Assembly: GCA_018697195.1 (NCBI GenBank)
Contig: CM031860.1
Location: forward strand, 62,698,509-62,762,508
From: Certhia americana
Taxonomy: Eukaryota; Chordata; Aves; Passeriformes; Certhiidae
Reading direction: 5' to 3'
Length of the DNA: 64,000 bases
Shown here: positions 1-12,418 of the stretch, one piece after another
Layout of the letters: every line of letters starts with the position of its first letter
How positions within the stretch are numbered: position 1 is the stretch's first letter
Notes under the pieces: generated by a model
Told to the model about the DNA's origin: nothing
Databases searched by the model: none
Seen by the model: the letters and a program-made list of their open reading frames with translations, nothing else
Translations under genes and position numbers: made by a program

Positions 1-564
1 AAACGAAACAAGATGTTTCAGTGAAGAAAAGGACACAGCTAAGCCTTTTATTTAGAATGTGAAGTACACACAAACAATAGAATGTGCATCCTGGTCTTTC
101 AACACATTCAAAAATACCTATTAAAAGAACCTTGAACAAGTTACAAGCTGCACTTGTGAAATCTGAAGCTTCATTTTGAAGACTAAGCAAAGACAAAGGC
201 AAAATTTGTTGAAATGCATTACTTGTCTGCTCCTGAACACTGTAATTGTGCTTACTCTGTATTCCTGCATGCAACATTGAATCCCTCAGTCTGCTGCCAG
301 GTTTTCATTCCATATTGTGCATTATTGAAGTGTAAAACTGCTGAATGTGCCCCAGCGTGATTTTAATCATATTATAGACAATGTTCCAAGCTGATGTAAT
401 CAAATGCCTTTAATTACGGCAATCAAATATTTTATCAGTTTACTATTGCTAACCCATATTGGTTACATGGAACAGCCTGGAAGAGCTGGGTCTGCTATTT
501 ACACACAACTTGGTTCAACCTCATGGCAAAATCCCTCATTCAGTTTAGGTGTAAATATTTTCCT

Positions 565-770
565 AGAATCATGGAATGTCAGATTGGAAGGGACCTCAAG
601 GATCATCTGGTGCAGCCTTTCTCGGCCACAGCAGAGTCTAGACAAGATGGCCCAGAAACCTGTGCAGCTGTATCTTAAATGTGTCCAGCACTGGGGAATC
701 AACCACTTCCCTGGAAAGATTATTCCAACAGCTGACTGTTCTGTTGGGAAAAAATTCCCCCTTTGTGTCT
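565..770 (-). mobile_element. CR1 LINE fragment, 3' end
   Basis: Reads as the reverse complement of a CR1 3' end: AGAATCATGGAATG, then TTGGAAGGGACCTCAAGGATCATCTGG, GGCCACAGCAGAGTCTAGAC and a TTGGGGAATCCACCAC-like block. This subfamily differs from the more common type at 3680. 5'-truncated, as is usual for CR1. Confidence 0.85.
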
Positions 771-1003
771 AACTGGAATCTCCCCATCAGTCACATCTAC
801 CCACTACCCCTCATCTTTTTCACCAGCACTTGGTACCCTGCTCCCCCAGTGTCAAGCCCACCTCATTGATCCAGTCAGTCCAGTGCCAAAAATTCCCCTC
901 ACCTCTCCTAGGCACATGAATTCTACCACTCCAGTATCTCTTTACTGATTATCTTAGAATAAAAATTACTTTAATGGAAATGCATTCTTTATATAAATTT
1001 CAG

Positions 1004-1035
1004 AAAAAAAAAAAAAAAAAAAAAAAAGAAAAAAA
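1004..1035. repeat. Poly-A tract
   Basis: 24 A, one G, then seven A. No pseudogene body or target duplication was recognised upstream. Confidence 0.95.
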
Positions 1036-1127
1036 GATGGGTTGCTCTATGGAAAATTCACAAAACAAAGTAATTTATTTATTGCAGGTTCCCATTATGG
1101 GTAGGGGGAAAGCATCCCTGGAGAGGA

Positions 1128-1292
1128 CTAAGGTTGCCCAAAGAGACTGTGGAGTTCACCCTTGGAGACAGACTGAGAGGAACAGGCCCTGAGCAACCCC
1201 ATCAGACACTGAAGGCAGTTTTGCTTTAAGCAGGCTTGATCAGATACCATCCCCTGGCTCCTTCCATCAAAAGGTGTTCTCTGATTCTATAT
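1128..1292 (+). mobile_element. CR1 LINE fragment, old
   Basis: Diverged sense CR1 3' end: GGTTGCCCAAAGAGACTGTGGAG near 1132, a degraded TTTAAGCAGGCTTGATCAGAT segment, and a closing GATTCTAT. Many substitutions, so an old copy. Confidence 0.6.
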
Positions 1293-1669
1293 TAGCACAG
1301 TAATGGCAGTCTTAAACATCAGTTCTGTGTGCTAATGTTGGGGAAAAACTCTAATGCTATGATGCTACTGAGAATAAAATTCACAGGGAGAACTACTAAG
1401 AGGTCAATAAGTTTCCCTGTTACGTGCATTGAGTTTGATTATCCAAATAAATTACAATTTCTTACTAATCAGACAATCTTTTCAGCACAATACAGCAAGA
1501 AGCTGACATAGTTACACAAGTGAATCAGTTTGAGGGGGCTGTGAGAGCTGTCACGATATTAGGAATTCTATTTGGGAAAGTAATTATCCACACACGATGC
1601 AAATGATCAATCACTGTGAAGTTAGTAACAAATGTGGGGTTTACATGGCTCATTAGTATCCATGATACA

Positions 1670-1696
1670 GACACACACACACACACACACACACAC
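1670..1696. repeat. (AC)n microsatellite
   Basis: About 13 AC units. Confidence 0.95.
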
Positions 1697-2418
1697 TATG
1701 GAAAGTTTCTCAGTCACTGACAATCACAAGTACTGCAATATGTTTTTCCTTGACTTAAACAGATAGGAGTTCTGTGGAAGAAGACAACATCCTCTTCTTT
1801 TATCCCAAAATAGTGTCAGGAATCAAGATTCCTTTGTTGGTGCAAGGCTATAAAAAGAAAGGGCTCGTTTCCTGGGCTGCTCTCAGAAAACCTGAAGTAT
1901 TGGGAAGGTAACTGCTCCCTCAGCCAGCGTGGAATAATAGCCAGGTCTGGCAGAAGAACTCCAAATGTAGGGTGACAGAAGCACTGGAATACTCACAGGA
2001 TAAGATCAGCACCCAGTGCTGTGCACTTTTTACATTTCAAAGCCAGGAAGGGGATTCATTGACAATTCTGACATCAAAGGCTGAATCACTGAGGGGACTC
2101 ACTCACTGACAAGGAGCTTTAAATACTTTCCCCTGCTGCATTAGGCTCTGAGGCTGCACAGTTTGGGAGATCACAGGTCATGAAAAGACCGGAATTTAAA
2201 GAGGCTGGGACAAAATCTTGGCAACACCTGAATCTAAAAATAGCAAGGTTACTGCAGGAGCAGCATTTACTTCTCTTCCCAGCACAGCCAAACCCCTGTC
2301 TTCAGAGACTATCTTGTTTGTTATTAAAGTAGTTACCTAATTACAAAGGCAGCCGTATTTCCCTGTAATGACCCTGATTAATGATGTGAATTGACCTCAA
2401 TTGACTACTGATTTTTGC

Positions 2419-2456
2419 AATTACCTTTTAAGTGTGAAATTACCTTTTAAGTGTGA
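2419..2456 (+). repeat. 19-bp tandem duplication
   Basis: AATTACCTTTTAAGTGTGA occurs twice with no mismatch (2419-2437 and 2438-2456), so the duplication is recent. Confidence 0.95.
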
Positions 2457-3679
2457 TAATGGGTATGTAAATGTTGCATCTGAACACAAAGTACCTCTTC
2501 CAGATACAGAATTAGTTTATCCATCATTTATTAGATTCATGTTTTTCTTGAGATGGTTTTCTGGTGTTTTTTGCCCACTGCTGGCTGTATCAACGTTAGT
2601 AAGCAGCAAAGTATCACAGCACTAGGAGAAACTGAGACAAAGGCAATATTTTACAAGGCTTGTGAAATCCTGAATTGAGTAAACAACTGTCAAGATCAGA
2701 GTCAGAAGAATTTTAAAACAGGGTATTTTAAATCCTAACTTCTTATTTTTGAGCAGTTAAGATTTGTCTAGATAAAAGTAAACATAACAGCAAGCTTATA
2801 ATTAATAATATCAGAAGAAATATCACCACCTTATTACTTATGGGTTGGACATCCATAAACTTTACTAAAAATTCATCAGCGGTTAGAACTGTCCTCAAAA
2901 GGCAAATTAGTCCCTCAAAGCCCTGAAAAAATAAAATCCCATCTTAGATCCATGTTCCAAAGCTGGATTTGGATCTGTATGCTGGGAAAAATTAGGTATT
3001 GATTTTGGGCTTCTTTTCTCACATCCAAGAAAGAACATTGCTACCAGTGCTGAAGATGTTACCTGATGTTTACTTGTTAGAAAATTACAAGAGCAATGAC
3101 GAAAGACAGTAGCCAAAAAATAATTTTTTTTTTAGCTCAACAGCTTATGAAAGTGAGCACTACTTCAAGGCAGGATTTTTGTGCTAAAAGGCTAAGTCTA
3201 TCAATACAAAAACTTGGCATTTCCAAGCTATCATTTGGCATTTCTTAATTCCCAGGTGACATGTTGGATCTCAGAATTGTGTTGGCTAAAATATGTGAAC
3301 TGCAAAACCTAGACCAAGTTATCTAAATATGTACTTGGAAAAGTAAGAAATGGAAGTTTCACAATTTTTTTATAAACACCATGAGACAAATGAAAGAGGA
3401 AATGGATATAAATAAAGGGTCATATACATGAAAGCCTCTGCAACCACAAAACTATCAGCAACCATGCAGGAGCAGTACAAGCTTCCAACTTAGGAAAAAA
3501 ATTACCTTGAGAAGGGAGAGTGAACCAGAGATCAGCAGTAGAGAGAAATTCCTTCCAGATTTCTCAGGTGGAGCTGTTTTTGGTTATAAAGTATCTTTGA
3601 CTTCAAAACACAGAAGAACAAATCAGATAATATCAGAGAATTCATGAAGAACACAACAGCTGATCACTCAACATCTTAC

Positions 3680-3862
3680 AGAATGACAGAATGGTTTGGG
3701 TTGGAAGAGACCTTAAAACTCATCCCATCCCACCCCCTGCCATGGGCAGGGACACCTTCCACTATCACAGGCTGCTCCAAGCCCCAATGTCCAACCTGAC
3801 CTTGACACTTCCAGGGATCCAGGGGCAGACACAGCTTCTCTGGGCACCCTGTGCCTAGTTCT
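3680..3862 (-). mobile_element. CR1 LINE fragment, 3' end
   Basis: Antisense CR1 3' end with the full signature: AGAATGGTTTGGGTTGGAAG, CCCTGCCATGGGCAGGGACACC, GGCTGCTCCAAGCCCC, and CAGCTTCTCTGGGCACCCTG. 5'-truncated at about 3862. Confidence 0.95.
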
Positions 3863-5263
3863 CTTTGGCAGCAGAAAGCAGGAGACAAACTGCATTGAAA
3901 TGCACCAAGGAACAATACAAATGTTGAGAAGATGTATATTTAATACATATTTCAGGCTTTCAAATATTCCCCTCACTAGCTATTTCCTCTAATGTTTGTT
4001 AACTTGCTATTTGCTAAAGCACTCCAATATTTGCAGACTGTCTCAGAAACCTCATTAATGACCTCCTAAAAGCATGAAGCCAATTAGTATGTGTGGCACC
4101 CACCAGAAGAGAGCTCTGAACTGTGGTGTTGTCACCTACTTCTGTAATAAACTGCTGTCATCATCATTACTTCTAACAGAGACCCAGCATAGATGTTTTA
4201 CAACACACCGGTAAAACGCCAGGCTTTAAAACTGCCATCTTTTTAGGAAATGATTTCTTCAAGATCCAATTAAAAGAAAAAAAAAATAGAAGTTGTTCAG
4301 TAAGTTAATAAATGAGTTTCTCAAATTTAAAACTGTTGTTTTTCTCTCCTCACTAGAACTAGCTCATATAAAGAGAAACTCATATTTACCCAGTAAGGTA
4401 TCTCTTTAAATCTTGTTTTAACAAGCTGCATTGACACACAGGAGATTCATATGCAGCACATCAAAATAAGAGCTCTTCTGTTTTGCTCTTTGTGTGTGTG
4501 TTTGATACAAAAATTAAGCAAAAAAAAACCCCTTAAGCTTTAAAGAGGATGATTCACCACAAAGATTTAATTCATTGAAAGAAAAAGACAATGCCATTTG
4601 AAATAAAGGCAAGAATGCTAACACCAAATCTTAGTTCCACAAAGAAACAGAATTTATGCAAGACACAGCTCAATATCCATAGGTTACTTATATTATTCAC
4701 AATTTACTTGCAGCCTACACTCCCATCATAAATTGCAATAAAGCTTTTCTTTATGAGAACATCTCCTTTCATCTCCAACTAAGAATGTAAAAATATACTA
4801 CCCTACCTAAAATATGAATTGCATCACTTCTAAAAATATACTGGCATCTATATGTGTCCCTTCAGTGGAGGAATTTTTAGCACTATAACCAGGCAGTATC
4901 CCAACAGTTCTTTCAAGAATTAGCTGGAAGAAGAAAGGGCTAAAATATCTGTTTCACTTGGGTCAAGCAGCCTCACTTAGCATCATATGGCTTCTGCAGG
5001 CTGCCAAGCAACAGCACTGTCTGGCAATTCTTATCTCCACTTTCTACATTTCTTAAATTCAAGGAACAGAATGGCAAAAAACGTGCATTAATGAGCCCAG
5101 CATTCCCACCTGGGTATCTTCCTCCCATATTCCCCCCACCGGTGCCCTACTCTAACTCACTCAGTTCGATTTTTGCAGCAGTGCATTTAAACTCTTGGAG
5201 TAAAAACAAAACAACAAAAAAAAGGAGAACAGGGAGAAATGCATGAACTCGGTTCAGTACTCA

Positions 5264-5284
5264 TGATTTACTAGTAGTAAATCA
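5264..5284. repeat. Perfect 10-bp inverted repeat
   Basis: TGATTTACTA, one G, then TAGTAAATCA. See the findings for its context. Confidence 0.95.
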
Positions 5285-5352
5285 GCGAGTATAGCCCAAA
5301 GGAATGTTAACAGGTATTCACTGCTTTCAGAAGAACTTTTCATGATTTGAAT

Positions 5353-5365
5353 ATTGCTTAGCAAC
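5353..5365 (-). promoter_or_regulatory. X-box-like (RFX) site, candidate
   Basis: The minus strand reads GTTGCTAAGCAAT, close to the RFX palindrome GTTGCYNNGCAAC. A sequence match only; binding is inference. Confidence 0.35.
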
Positions 5366-8300
5366 ACCAACTCTATTTAAAGGGCTGTGACAATAACATA
5401 TGTATGAGTAGGTCCAGAAAATAGCAGCTTTGTGACATCCATAGCAGTGCTTTATCCAGAAAGCTGGATTCTTCTGCTTTATGTCCTTGCTCTCTCAAGA
5501 TGCAGGTTCTCATTCCAGAACCCAAAAAGACTTAAAAGATCAAACAAGTGGAAGACTTAGATAATGCCACACAGACCATACACTTTGGGTTTCTAAATGC
5601 TTAAAACCAAAGTTCTAACAAATGCATTATCATTAAATTTATTGTTTATCCTTTGGAAGAAGAAATTCCTACATTATTGAGTTCGGCCCTGTGTTTATGA
5701 ATCACCAGAACATCTTTTAAAATGAATTAATTGAAGGTTTGCTTAACAGACGAAATAAATAAGAAAAATAGATGCAGAGGGAGTTATATTGCTGTATCAG
5801 ATAATGAAGAATAGACTGGACACAGAGATTTTCACCCCAGCCTAATCCTCTCAACATCCCACTTCATTCCCACACAGCACTGGACTGCACAAACAAGGTG
5901 CCAGTTTCTCAAGATAAAATGGTGGCAGCGAGTCACATAACATCTATTTATTAAAAACACAACAGGGAACAGGGTTTTGCACAAAGTATTGGCTTTATCA
6001 GCTTAATGCAGTGGAATTGCTGCCTGTGCTTCAGAGTTAAACCACAACACGGGATTGAAGAGCGCAGCAACAACATCAGAAGAGACACACATATTTTACT
6101 GTGGAATAGGACAGCAGACACCATGATAGGAAAAAACAGGCATAGAACGGAGACTTGGGGACGTTATTCTCTCCAAGTGGTAAATCAAGGGATGAGAAGA
6201 GTTTTGCAAAAGAAGCCATTTGCGGTGCAGTGCTTCATCCACCCTCCAAAACCCGAAATAACGCGGCAGGGCTGCCACCTGCTGGAACTCGGCAATGCAC
6301 AGCCAGAAACAGGGCTGAGAAATTAGCGACTGCTGGATGGAGAAAAACAAGAGGGAGTGGCTGCTTACAAGGGAAATTGTGGTATTTATAGTAAGAGCAT
6401 GCAGATAAAATTGGATTAGATTCAGGCATCCGAGAAAAGAGCATCAATACACTCTCAAAGTCCTTCAGACCAAATCACATTTAAGGATTCCGACTTCAGC
6501 GACTTCTCTACACTTATCAGGAAGGACTTTTTTTTCTCCAAAAGGTTTGGGCAGTGGTCCAAGACACACAAAAAAGATAGAAGAGCAAACAGAACACATG
6601 CTAGCCCAGAAACATTCAACCTCCTGTAATGCAACTCAACTGTAAATATCTACCATTACCAGAGTCATAATACCATGAAAATATCAGGAAAGTCATTAAT
6701 TGAAGAGAATTTTTTTGGTATTTCTACTGAATGGAAAGCATATTCTTCTTTTTATACAAATTGATCAAACTAACCTGCATTTCAGGCTTAAAAAGTAGAG
6801 CTTTTCCAAGATAAAATTTCCAAATAAATTGGTAAATAAATATTTCCTTACAAGTAAATCACTGCCACTTGCCTTCCTTTTTTCTTTACTTCTCTGTATC
6901 TCCTTCCTTATCGCTACCTTTTTTATCTTCTTCCTTCAATTCCTCTCACTTTAAATGTTTCCATGGTGATGACAGCAAAAGAAAAAATTTAATATGCTTT
7001 GTGTATTTCTTTTTTACACATAATTTTGGAAGATGACAAGGGGAAAGAAAGAATATCCCATATCCCTCAGAGAGTAATTCCAGAGTCAGGCCAGTAACTC
7101 CTTATGCAATCACAAGGATTTACCAATTAGCAGCTATTTGTATGCTCATCTTTATAAACATTTAAACTGAGAACAAACTCTCTAAAGACAATCTGTTAAA
7201 AAAAAAAAGGGAGAGAAAGAAAGAAAGTATAATCCAATAGAGAATGAAAGTTGAAGTATTTAACTAGAATTGTTAAGGGTAATTGGATACCTTCTGGATA
7301 ACATCTGAAGTGTATTCTGCATTTTTATATTGAAGTCTTTATATTCAAGCAAGAAGTTGCAGATCTACAGTTAAGAATAAATGGATCTTTGCATCGGAAA
7401 TTAAAATTAAGTAGGGGAGCCTATCCAACAGCTGCATTTTTTCAACCCTACTCAAAGCAGAGGGTTCTCCTTTAACAGTTCACTTGTTGGAGGAGGAATT
7501 CTGCAACTAAGCTGCAATCCCCACATCTCAAGAACCTGCCAGATGCCCTAAAAATGTAACTGAGATCATTTATTGTAGAAATATTTTAGAATGTATCAAG
7601 GAAGAATTCATTCTATATTTAAAGCCCTCTCCTGAAGCACCAATAGATCAATAACAGACATTTCCACCTTATTAAGGGTAACAAAGAGCCTGTAGATGTT
7701 CAGGTCAACCCTCAAAAACACAGAGAGGTGTCTGTGCCATCATTTAAAGAGGGAACACCCCATATGGGGAACTCAAAATACAATGGTCTGGAACTTGCAA
7801 CTGTGGGACTTCAGGAAAGCTCAGCTTTGCTCTCCTCCTGCCCCACAGCCTCTCTGTTTTGCTGAATACATTTCCTCTGAAAATGGAAGCTGGGAGACAT
7901 CCAAAATATTTGTCAATTAGGTAAAAGCAAATAAATTGTTCTGGTGGTTTTTTCTGACCTTTTCTTTTTTTCTCAAATTAAGACACTGACTCCAAAATGG
8001 TTGTGTCAAGGTTACATTTAACTGCGAAAGGTAACTGGATTTACAAAAAGTTTTAGGAATTTTATGACATTACTTAAGTGCTAAACACAATCCAGCTTTT
8101 AGTCTTACAATAAACACAAACATTCAAATCATTACAGTGGTTCCTTTTAAATTTTTATTTTAAAATGTTTTAGACCAAAGCTGATTGAACTCTGCCTCAG
8201 GCTTTTCTTCTAGATATCTATTTTCAAATCCTTTGGTCTCTTTTAGAGACAGCTGAAGTTTGCATTTTTTGCTTTAGTATTCAAAGTCTGGTAGATGCTG

Positions 8301-9690
8301 GTTCACTGATATTTAGAGATCTGGTCTATTTTCAGAGGAAAGAGATATTTATATTTCTCAGGGAGTTCAAGTACTGAATATAAGACAAGGCTGTGCAGTA
8401 TCTATAAGGATGTGAACCCCAGAAATTCCAGTTCCATGAGTCAGATGAAATACTTCCCTGAAGCGCTGCTAGTTTAGTCATGTAGATATTGTATGTAAAG
8501 AGAATCTAAACCATCCTTCAAAAATTCAAATGGGTTGAAAATTATATGAAAAATTAGCTTTTTCTTTCCTATGCAGAATATACACCCTAACTCAAAAGGT
8601 TCAAATATCTTTGGGGATATTTTTTCCTCTTTACCTCTAGTAATCCATACAGGATCTACCACCACCTTAGGCAATGTGAAATTCTCCAAAGCTTTACTCC
8701 TGCAAATCACATTGATCAATAGGTTTTGGTGTGAGTTTTTTGAGATTTCAAGAATTAACATAATTCTTTCAGATATCTGGGTCTCCACAGACAACAGGGA
8801 ACACTGATTAACCCTTAAATTATCCTCTGAACCACTGGGAGTTTATACAGATGACCACCAAAATGAAAGTTTTCCTATACTGAAGTTCTGATGAAATGTT
8901 TAAAGCAGCTCTATAAGAAAGCAATAAATGTTGGAAAAGTGGACATTACTTGTGACTGATTTCCATTTCCTTCCATTCCTTGTCTGCAAGTGCTTACACA
9001 ATTAACCTTTTGATATGAAGATCTCCTAATAATAAGAAATATGGAATGTGTGTGCCAAGGAGTTTATAAGTTAATATGATGTATTACTTGACTTGTCTCC
9101 AGAAAAATAAGCACACTGGCCTGTTATTGCATATCTAACCACCTATTTCATGTTCAGAACAGAGTTCTCACAATTTGAGTAAACCATCTTGATGGAATTT
9201 TTTTGTGATTAATTCATGTCTTCCCCCATTAAATCCTCAGCCAAGTCACAATATATAATTTTATTTGGAAAAAAAATATGATCTAAGGATATACTGACTT
9301 CTTTTTCACAACGTAATATATGACTTCATGTATTGTTCTTCATCACTAAAGTACATTTCTTCTCATGTTTGGTGGGGTTTTTCTTCACTTTAATTGTCTG
9401 TAAAGGTTATTGCAATTCACAGAGCCAGTTTGATTTTGAAACCTTTCAGGCCTCCTTGCCCTGTGATGTGATTTACTGCAGAAGGAACCACACCCTTCTC
9501 TCACGTAGGAAGTCTTCACAATTTCAAGGTACAATAAGGAGTTTGGATGGAAGCCTATAAACTCTTTTCCTCTAGAAACATATGGCAGAATAAATTTTTA
9601 CTAAACAAAACTGTTTTCTTCTGGAAGCTGTTCATTCCCAAAATAAAGCACATCCATTCAGAAGATGTATTTCTTCAGAATAAGAAGAAT

Positions 9691-10049
9691 TTTCTTTTTC
9701 TTTATTTTTCTTTCTTTCTTTCTTTCTTTCTTTCTCTTTCCTTTTTTTTTTTTTTCTTTAATTTCTTTTCTTTCTCTCTTTTTTCTTCCTTTCTCTCTTT
9801 CTCTTTCTTTCTCTTCCTTTCCTTCCTTTAACTCTTTATTTCTTTCTCTCTCTTTCTTGCTTTCTTGCTTTTTGCTTTCTTTCCTTTCTTTCCTTTTTTC
9901 TTTTCCTTCCTTCCTTCCTTCCTTCCTTCCTTCCTTCCTTCCTTCCTTCCCTTCTCTCCCTTTCCCCTTTCCCCTTTCCTACACTTCACATCACTTCACT
10001 TTTTCTCTCTTTTCTTTCCTTTGCTTTTTCTCTCTTTTATTTCTTTCCA
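9691..10049 (+). repeat. Long polypyrimidine tract
   Basis: About 360 bp almost without G or A on the + strand, made of CTTT, CTCT and TTCC words. The run 9875-9980 has no purine at all. In the CTNNA2 transcript this reads as a purine (GAAA/GGAA) tract. It generates phenylalanine/serine-rich open frames that are not genes. Confidence 0.97.
9903..9950 (+). repeat. (TTCC)12 microsatellite
   Basis: Twelve exact TTCC units inside the polypyrimidine tract. Confidence 0.95.
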
Positions 10050-10747
10050 GTGTGCTCAAGTTATTGTTTCCACTGTTTATTATCTTAACTTCTCTAAGAC
10101 TCTTTTATTCCCCAAAATCTCCTTTTTTCCCCCAAGAGTCCATGTTACACAGATCCCCTCACTCATCTGGTTACTCAACAGTTTATGATACTCATTTCTC
10201 TCCATTCCCTTGCTGCTCAGTCTTTCACTTACACAAGTCCATCCCTTCTCTGCTCATTTATTTAAAGGTTCATTTTAAAACTGTATTTTCCACCACAATG
10301 TGACTTTGTTCCTCACCTGCCAACACATTATTGTACCAAATTCCAAAAAGCCAAACAGCACAGAGATCTTTTAGGGCTTGGAACACAGACTCCAGCAGCG
10401 TGATGCAGCTGCTGGGACCATTCCCCAAAGAAGCTGCAGGACACAGAAATCCATTTTCCTGAAAAAAGGAGTAACCAGCTAGGAGTGAGAGAGGGGAAAA
10501 TAACCATGAACAGCCAGAGAAACAGAGCTCAGCCCAGGCCATTCAGCAGCTTTAAGGGCTGCAATTCCCACCTGACACCTCCTAAGGCCATGGTGGTGGC
10601 AGCAGTGATGGGGACAGATGGGTCCACCAGGAAAGACAATCATGGATCATTTTAACCCAGAAAAGTCAGCAAACTGCTAAGAGGAAATTCTCTAAGACTG
10701 AAAAGTATTGATTTGGTCCTTAGGGTATTGTAAAACAATAGTCTGAA

Positions 10748-10805
10748 CAAAGGTTGGATTTGATGGTATTGGAGGTTTTTTCCCAATCTCAATGATTCTA
10801 TGATT
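10748..10805 (+). mobile_element. CR1 LINE, short 3' end
   Basis: Only the terminal ~58 bp: AAGGTTGGATTTGATGGTAT, a TCTCAATGATTCTATGATTT end. Sense orientation. Confidence 0.75.
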
Positions 10806-12012
10806 TCCCACTGAATTTTTCAGAAAGGGAAAAAATATGCAATAAAAATGTTATTAATGTCAAGACACTTGCAAATATATTTTCCGTAACTGGAAATTCT
10901 CATACTCTCACATTTAAATGAGGTTTAAAAGAAAAAACAAAACAAAACAAAAGCAACAAAAAGAAATTTAAAAAGCTAGATATCATTTGGGAATATATAT
11001 CAATGAACTAAATACAAGGAAAAATTTAGAGATGCCCATATAATTCAGAAAAAAATGATAATGCAAAACTACACACAGGTTTAAACAGGTATTTTTGAAA
11101 ACCATATGAAGTTTTTCAATTACAAATTATTCTTGATGGTATTTGTAACAGCTTAATTTGCCTGTTTAAAATAAATATACTCCAATTTCTTTCTCAAATG
11201 TTCTTCTCCCACTCTTAAATGATACACGCTCATTTAACAACTGGTAGTCAAACATGTTCCAAACTGCAGAGGATTATTGTGAAGCAAAAATAATTCTGCC
11301 ATTCTAAAAAAAGTGGCTGGCAATTAGTGATTTCAGTTGGCCTTTTCTCCACAGCGTTTAGCAGAATGTTATATTTAAGCCTTATTAAAATGTACAGAGA
11401 TTCTAAAATCTTAAATATAGATTTCCTTGCTAATCCTCTGTCAAAGTCAAATAGATGAAACATAAATGTGGAAACAACCTTAGACAATAGAAACGGAATG
11501 GCCATATTGGGTAAAAAATAAATCATAGTATTAATATACCAATATGGTCTGTATCACCATTTGATTTTCCAGAGCAGAACCCTCTTGAACACTTAGCTTA
11601 AACTCTATTTTTACCTAAGAGTAGCTTGAAACCTAACAGGGTCAAGAGAAAATGAAAATGAACACTTTTAGAGTATATTTATATCTATTAAAGTTAAGCT
11701 ATTGCCTTTTTCCTCATCTGAATTTGATCAGCTCCTCATGAATCTTTTTCACATACTAGAAAATACCCTACTTTCTTTGTCAGAAATATTCTACCCATAA
11801 TTGATGGCTTGAGAACACATGGAGGATCTAAACTATTACTGAGATTATTTAAATTATATTCTTTACTCATTTCTCCATCAATCTCATCATTTGTTTGTAT
11901 AAAACTAGGGCAATAAGGTTTAATTGTTTTGCTGTTTCATCAAACTGAAATGGATCATTGAGTCTGATTTTTTTATTCAATATTAGCAAGATATCAGTGT
12001 GTCACAGAATGC

Positions 12013-12032
12013 TTTTTTTTTTTTTTTTTTTT
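12013..12032. repeat. Poly-T tract
   Basis: Twenty consecutive T. Confidence 0.95.
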
Positions 12033-12290
12033 AACTAGTTTTTTTCAAAATAAAGGGGAGCTATAGCTTTAGACACATCCAGCACAAATTGTCTTCAAAG
12101 GTCTTCCTTATGGAAAGAGGAATCGGTGATGGCACAAAACCTCAGAGCAACTTCACAATCACCCTTCTGTGTGTTCCCAGGAAAAGGAAGTTTATGTGGG
12201 TGATATAAAAGTGTGAATAGAAAAGTGAGGTACACATTCTGGCCTGACTCTTGTTTGCCCTTTCTACACACAGAAAGAGGATTTAAATAG

Positions 12291-12418
12291 AATCACAGAA
12301 TCATTTAGGTTGGAAAAGACCTTCAGAATCATTGAGTTAACCCAGCACAGCCAAGGTCACCCCTAAACCATGTCCCCAAGTGCCACATCTGCTCTTTCCA
12401 TGGTGAAGTTCCTTTAGA
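12291..12418 (-). mobile_element. CR1 LINE fragment
   Basis: Antisense CR1 3' end of the subfamily containing CAGCACAGCCAAGGTCACC and CTAAACCATGTCCCCAAGTG. Starts with AGAATCACAGAATCATTTAG. Confidence 0.85.

Larger units (their letters stand above)
5150..5470. promoter_or_regulatory. Candidate regulatory block (inference)
   Basis: A repeat-free stretch with the perfect palindrome at 5264-5284, an RFX-like site at 5353-5365 and several CpGs retained in AT-rich DNA. No alignment was available. Confidence 0.25.

Noticed and set aside
1004..1035. Poly-A tract as the tail of a processed pseudogene
   Set aside because: No coding-like sequence upstream and no target duplication.
1843..1870. TATAAAAAG motif followed by a GC-richer stretch, considered as a promoter or LTR
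   Set aside because: No LTR ends, no polyadenylation signal at suitable distance and no downstream exon.
9665..10303. 212-codon frame rich in Phe, Ser and Leu
   Set aside because: It is the translation of the polypyrimidine tract; length comes from the absence of stop codons in CT repeats.
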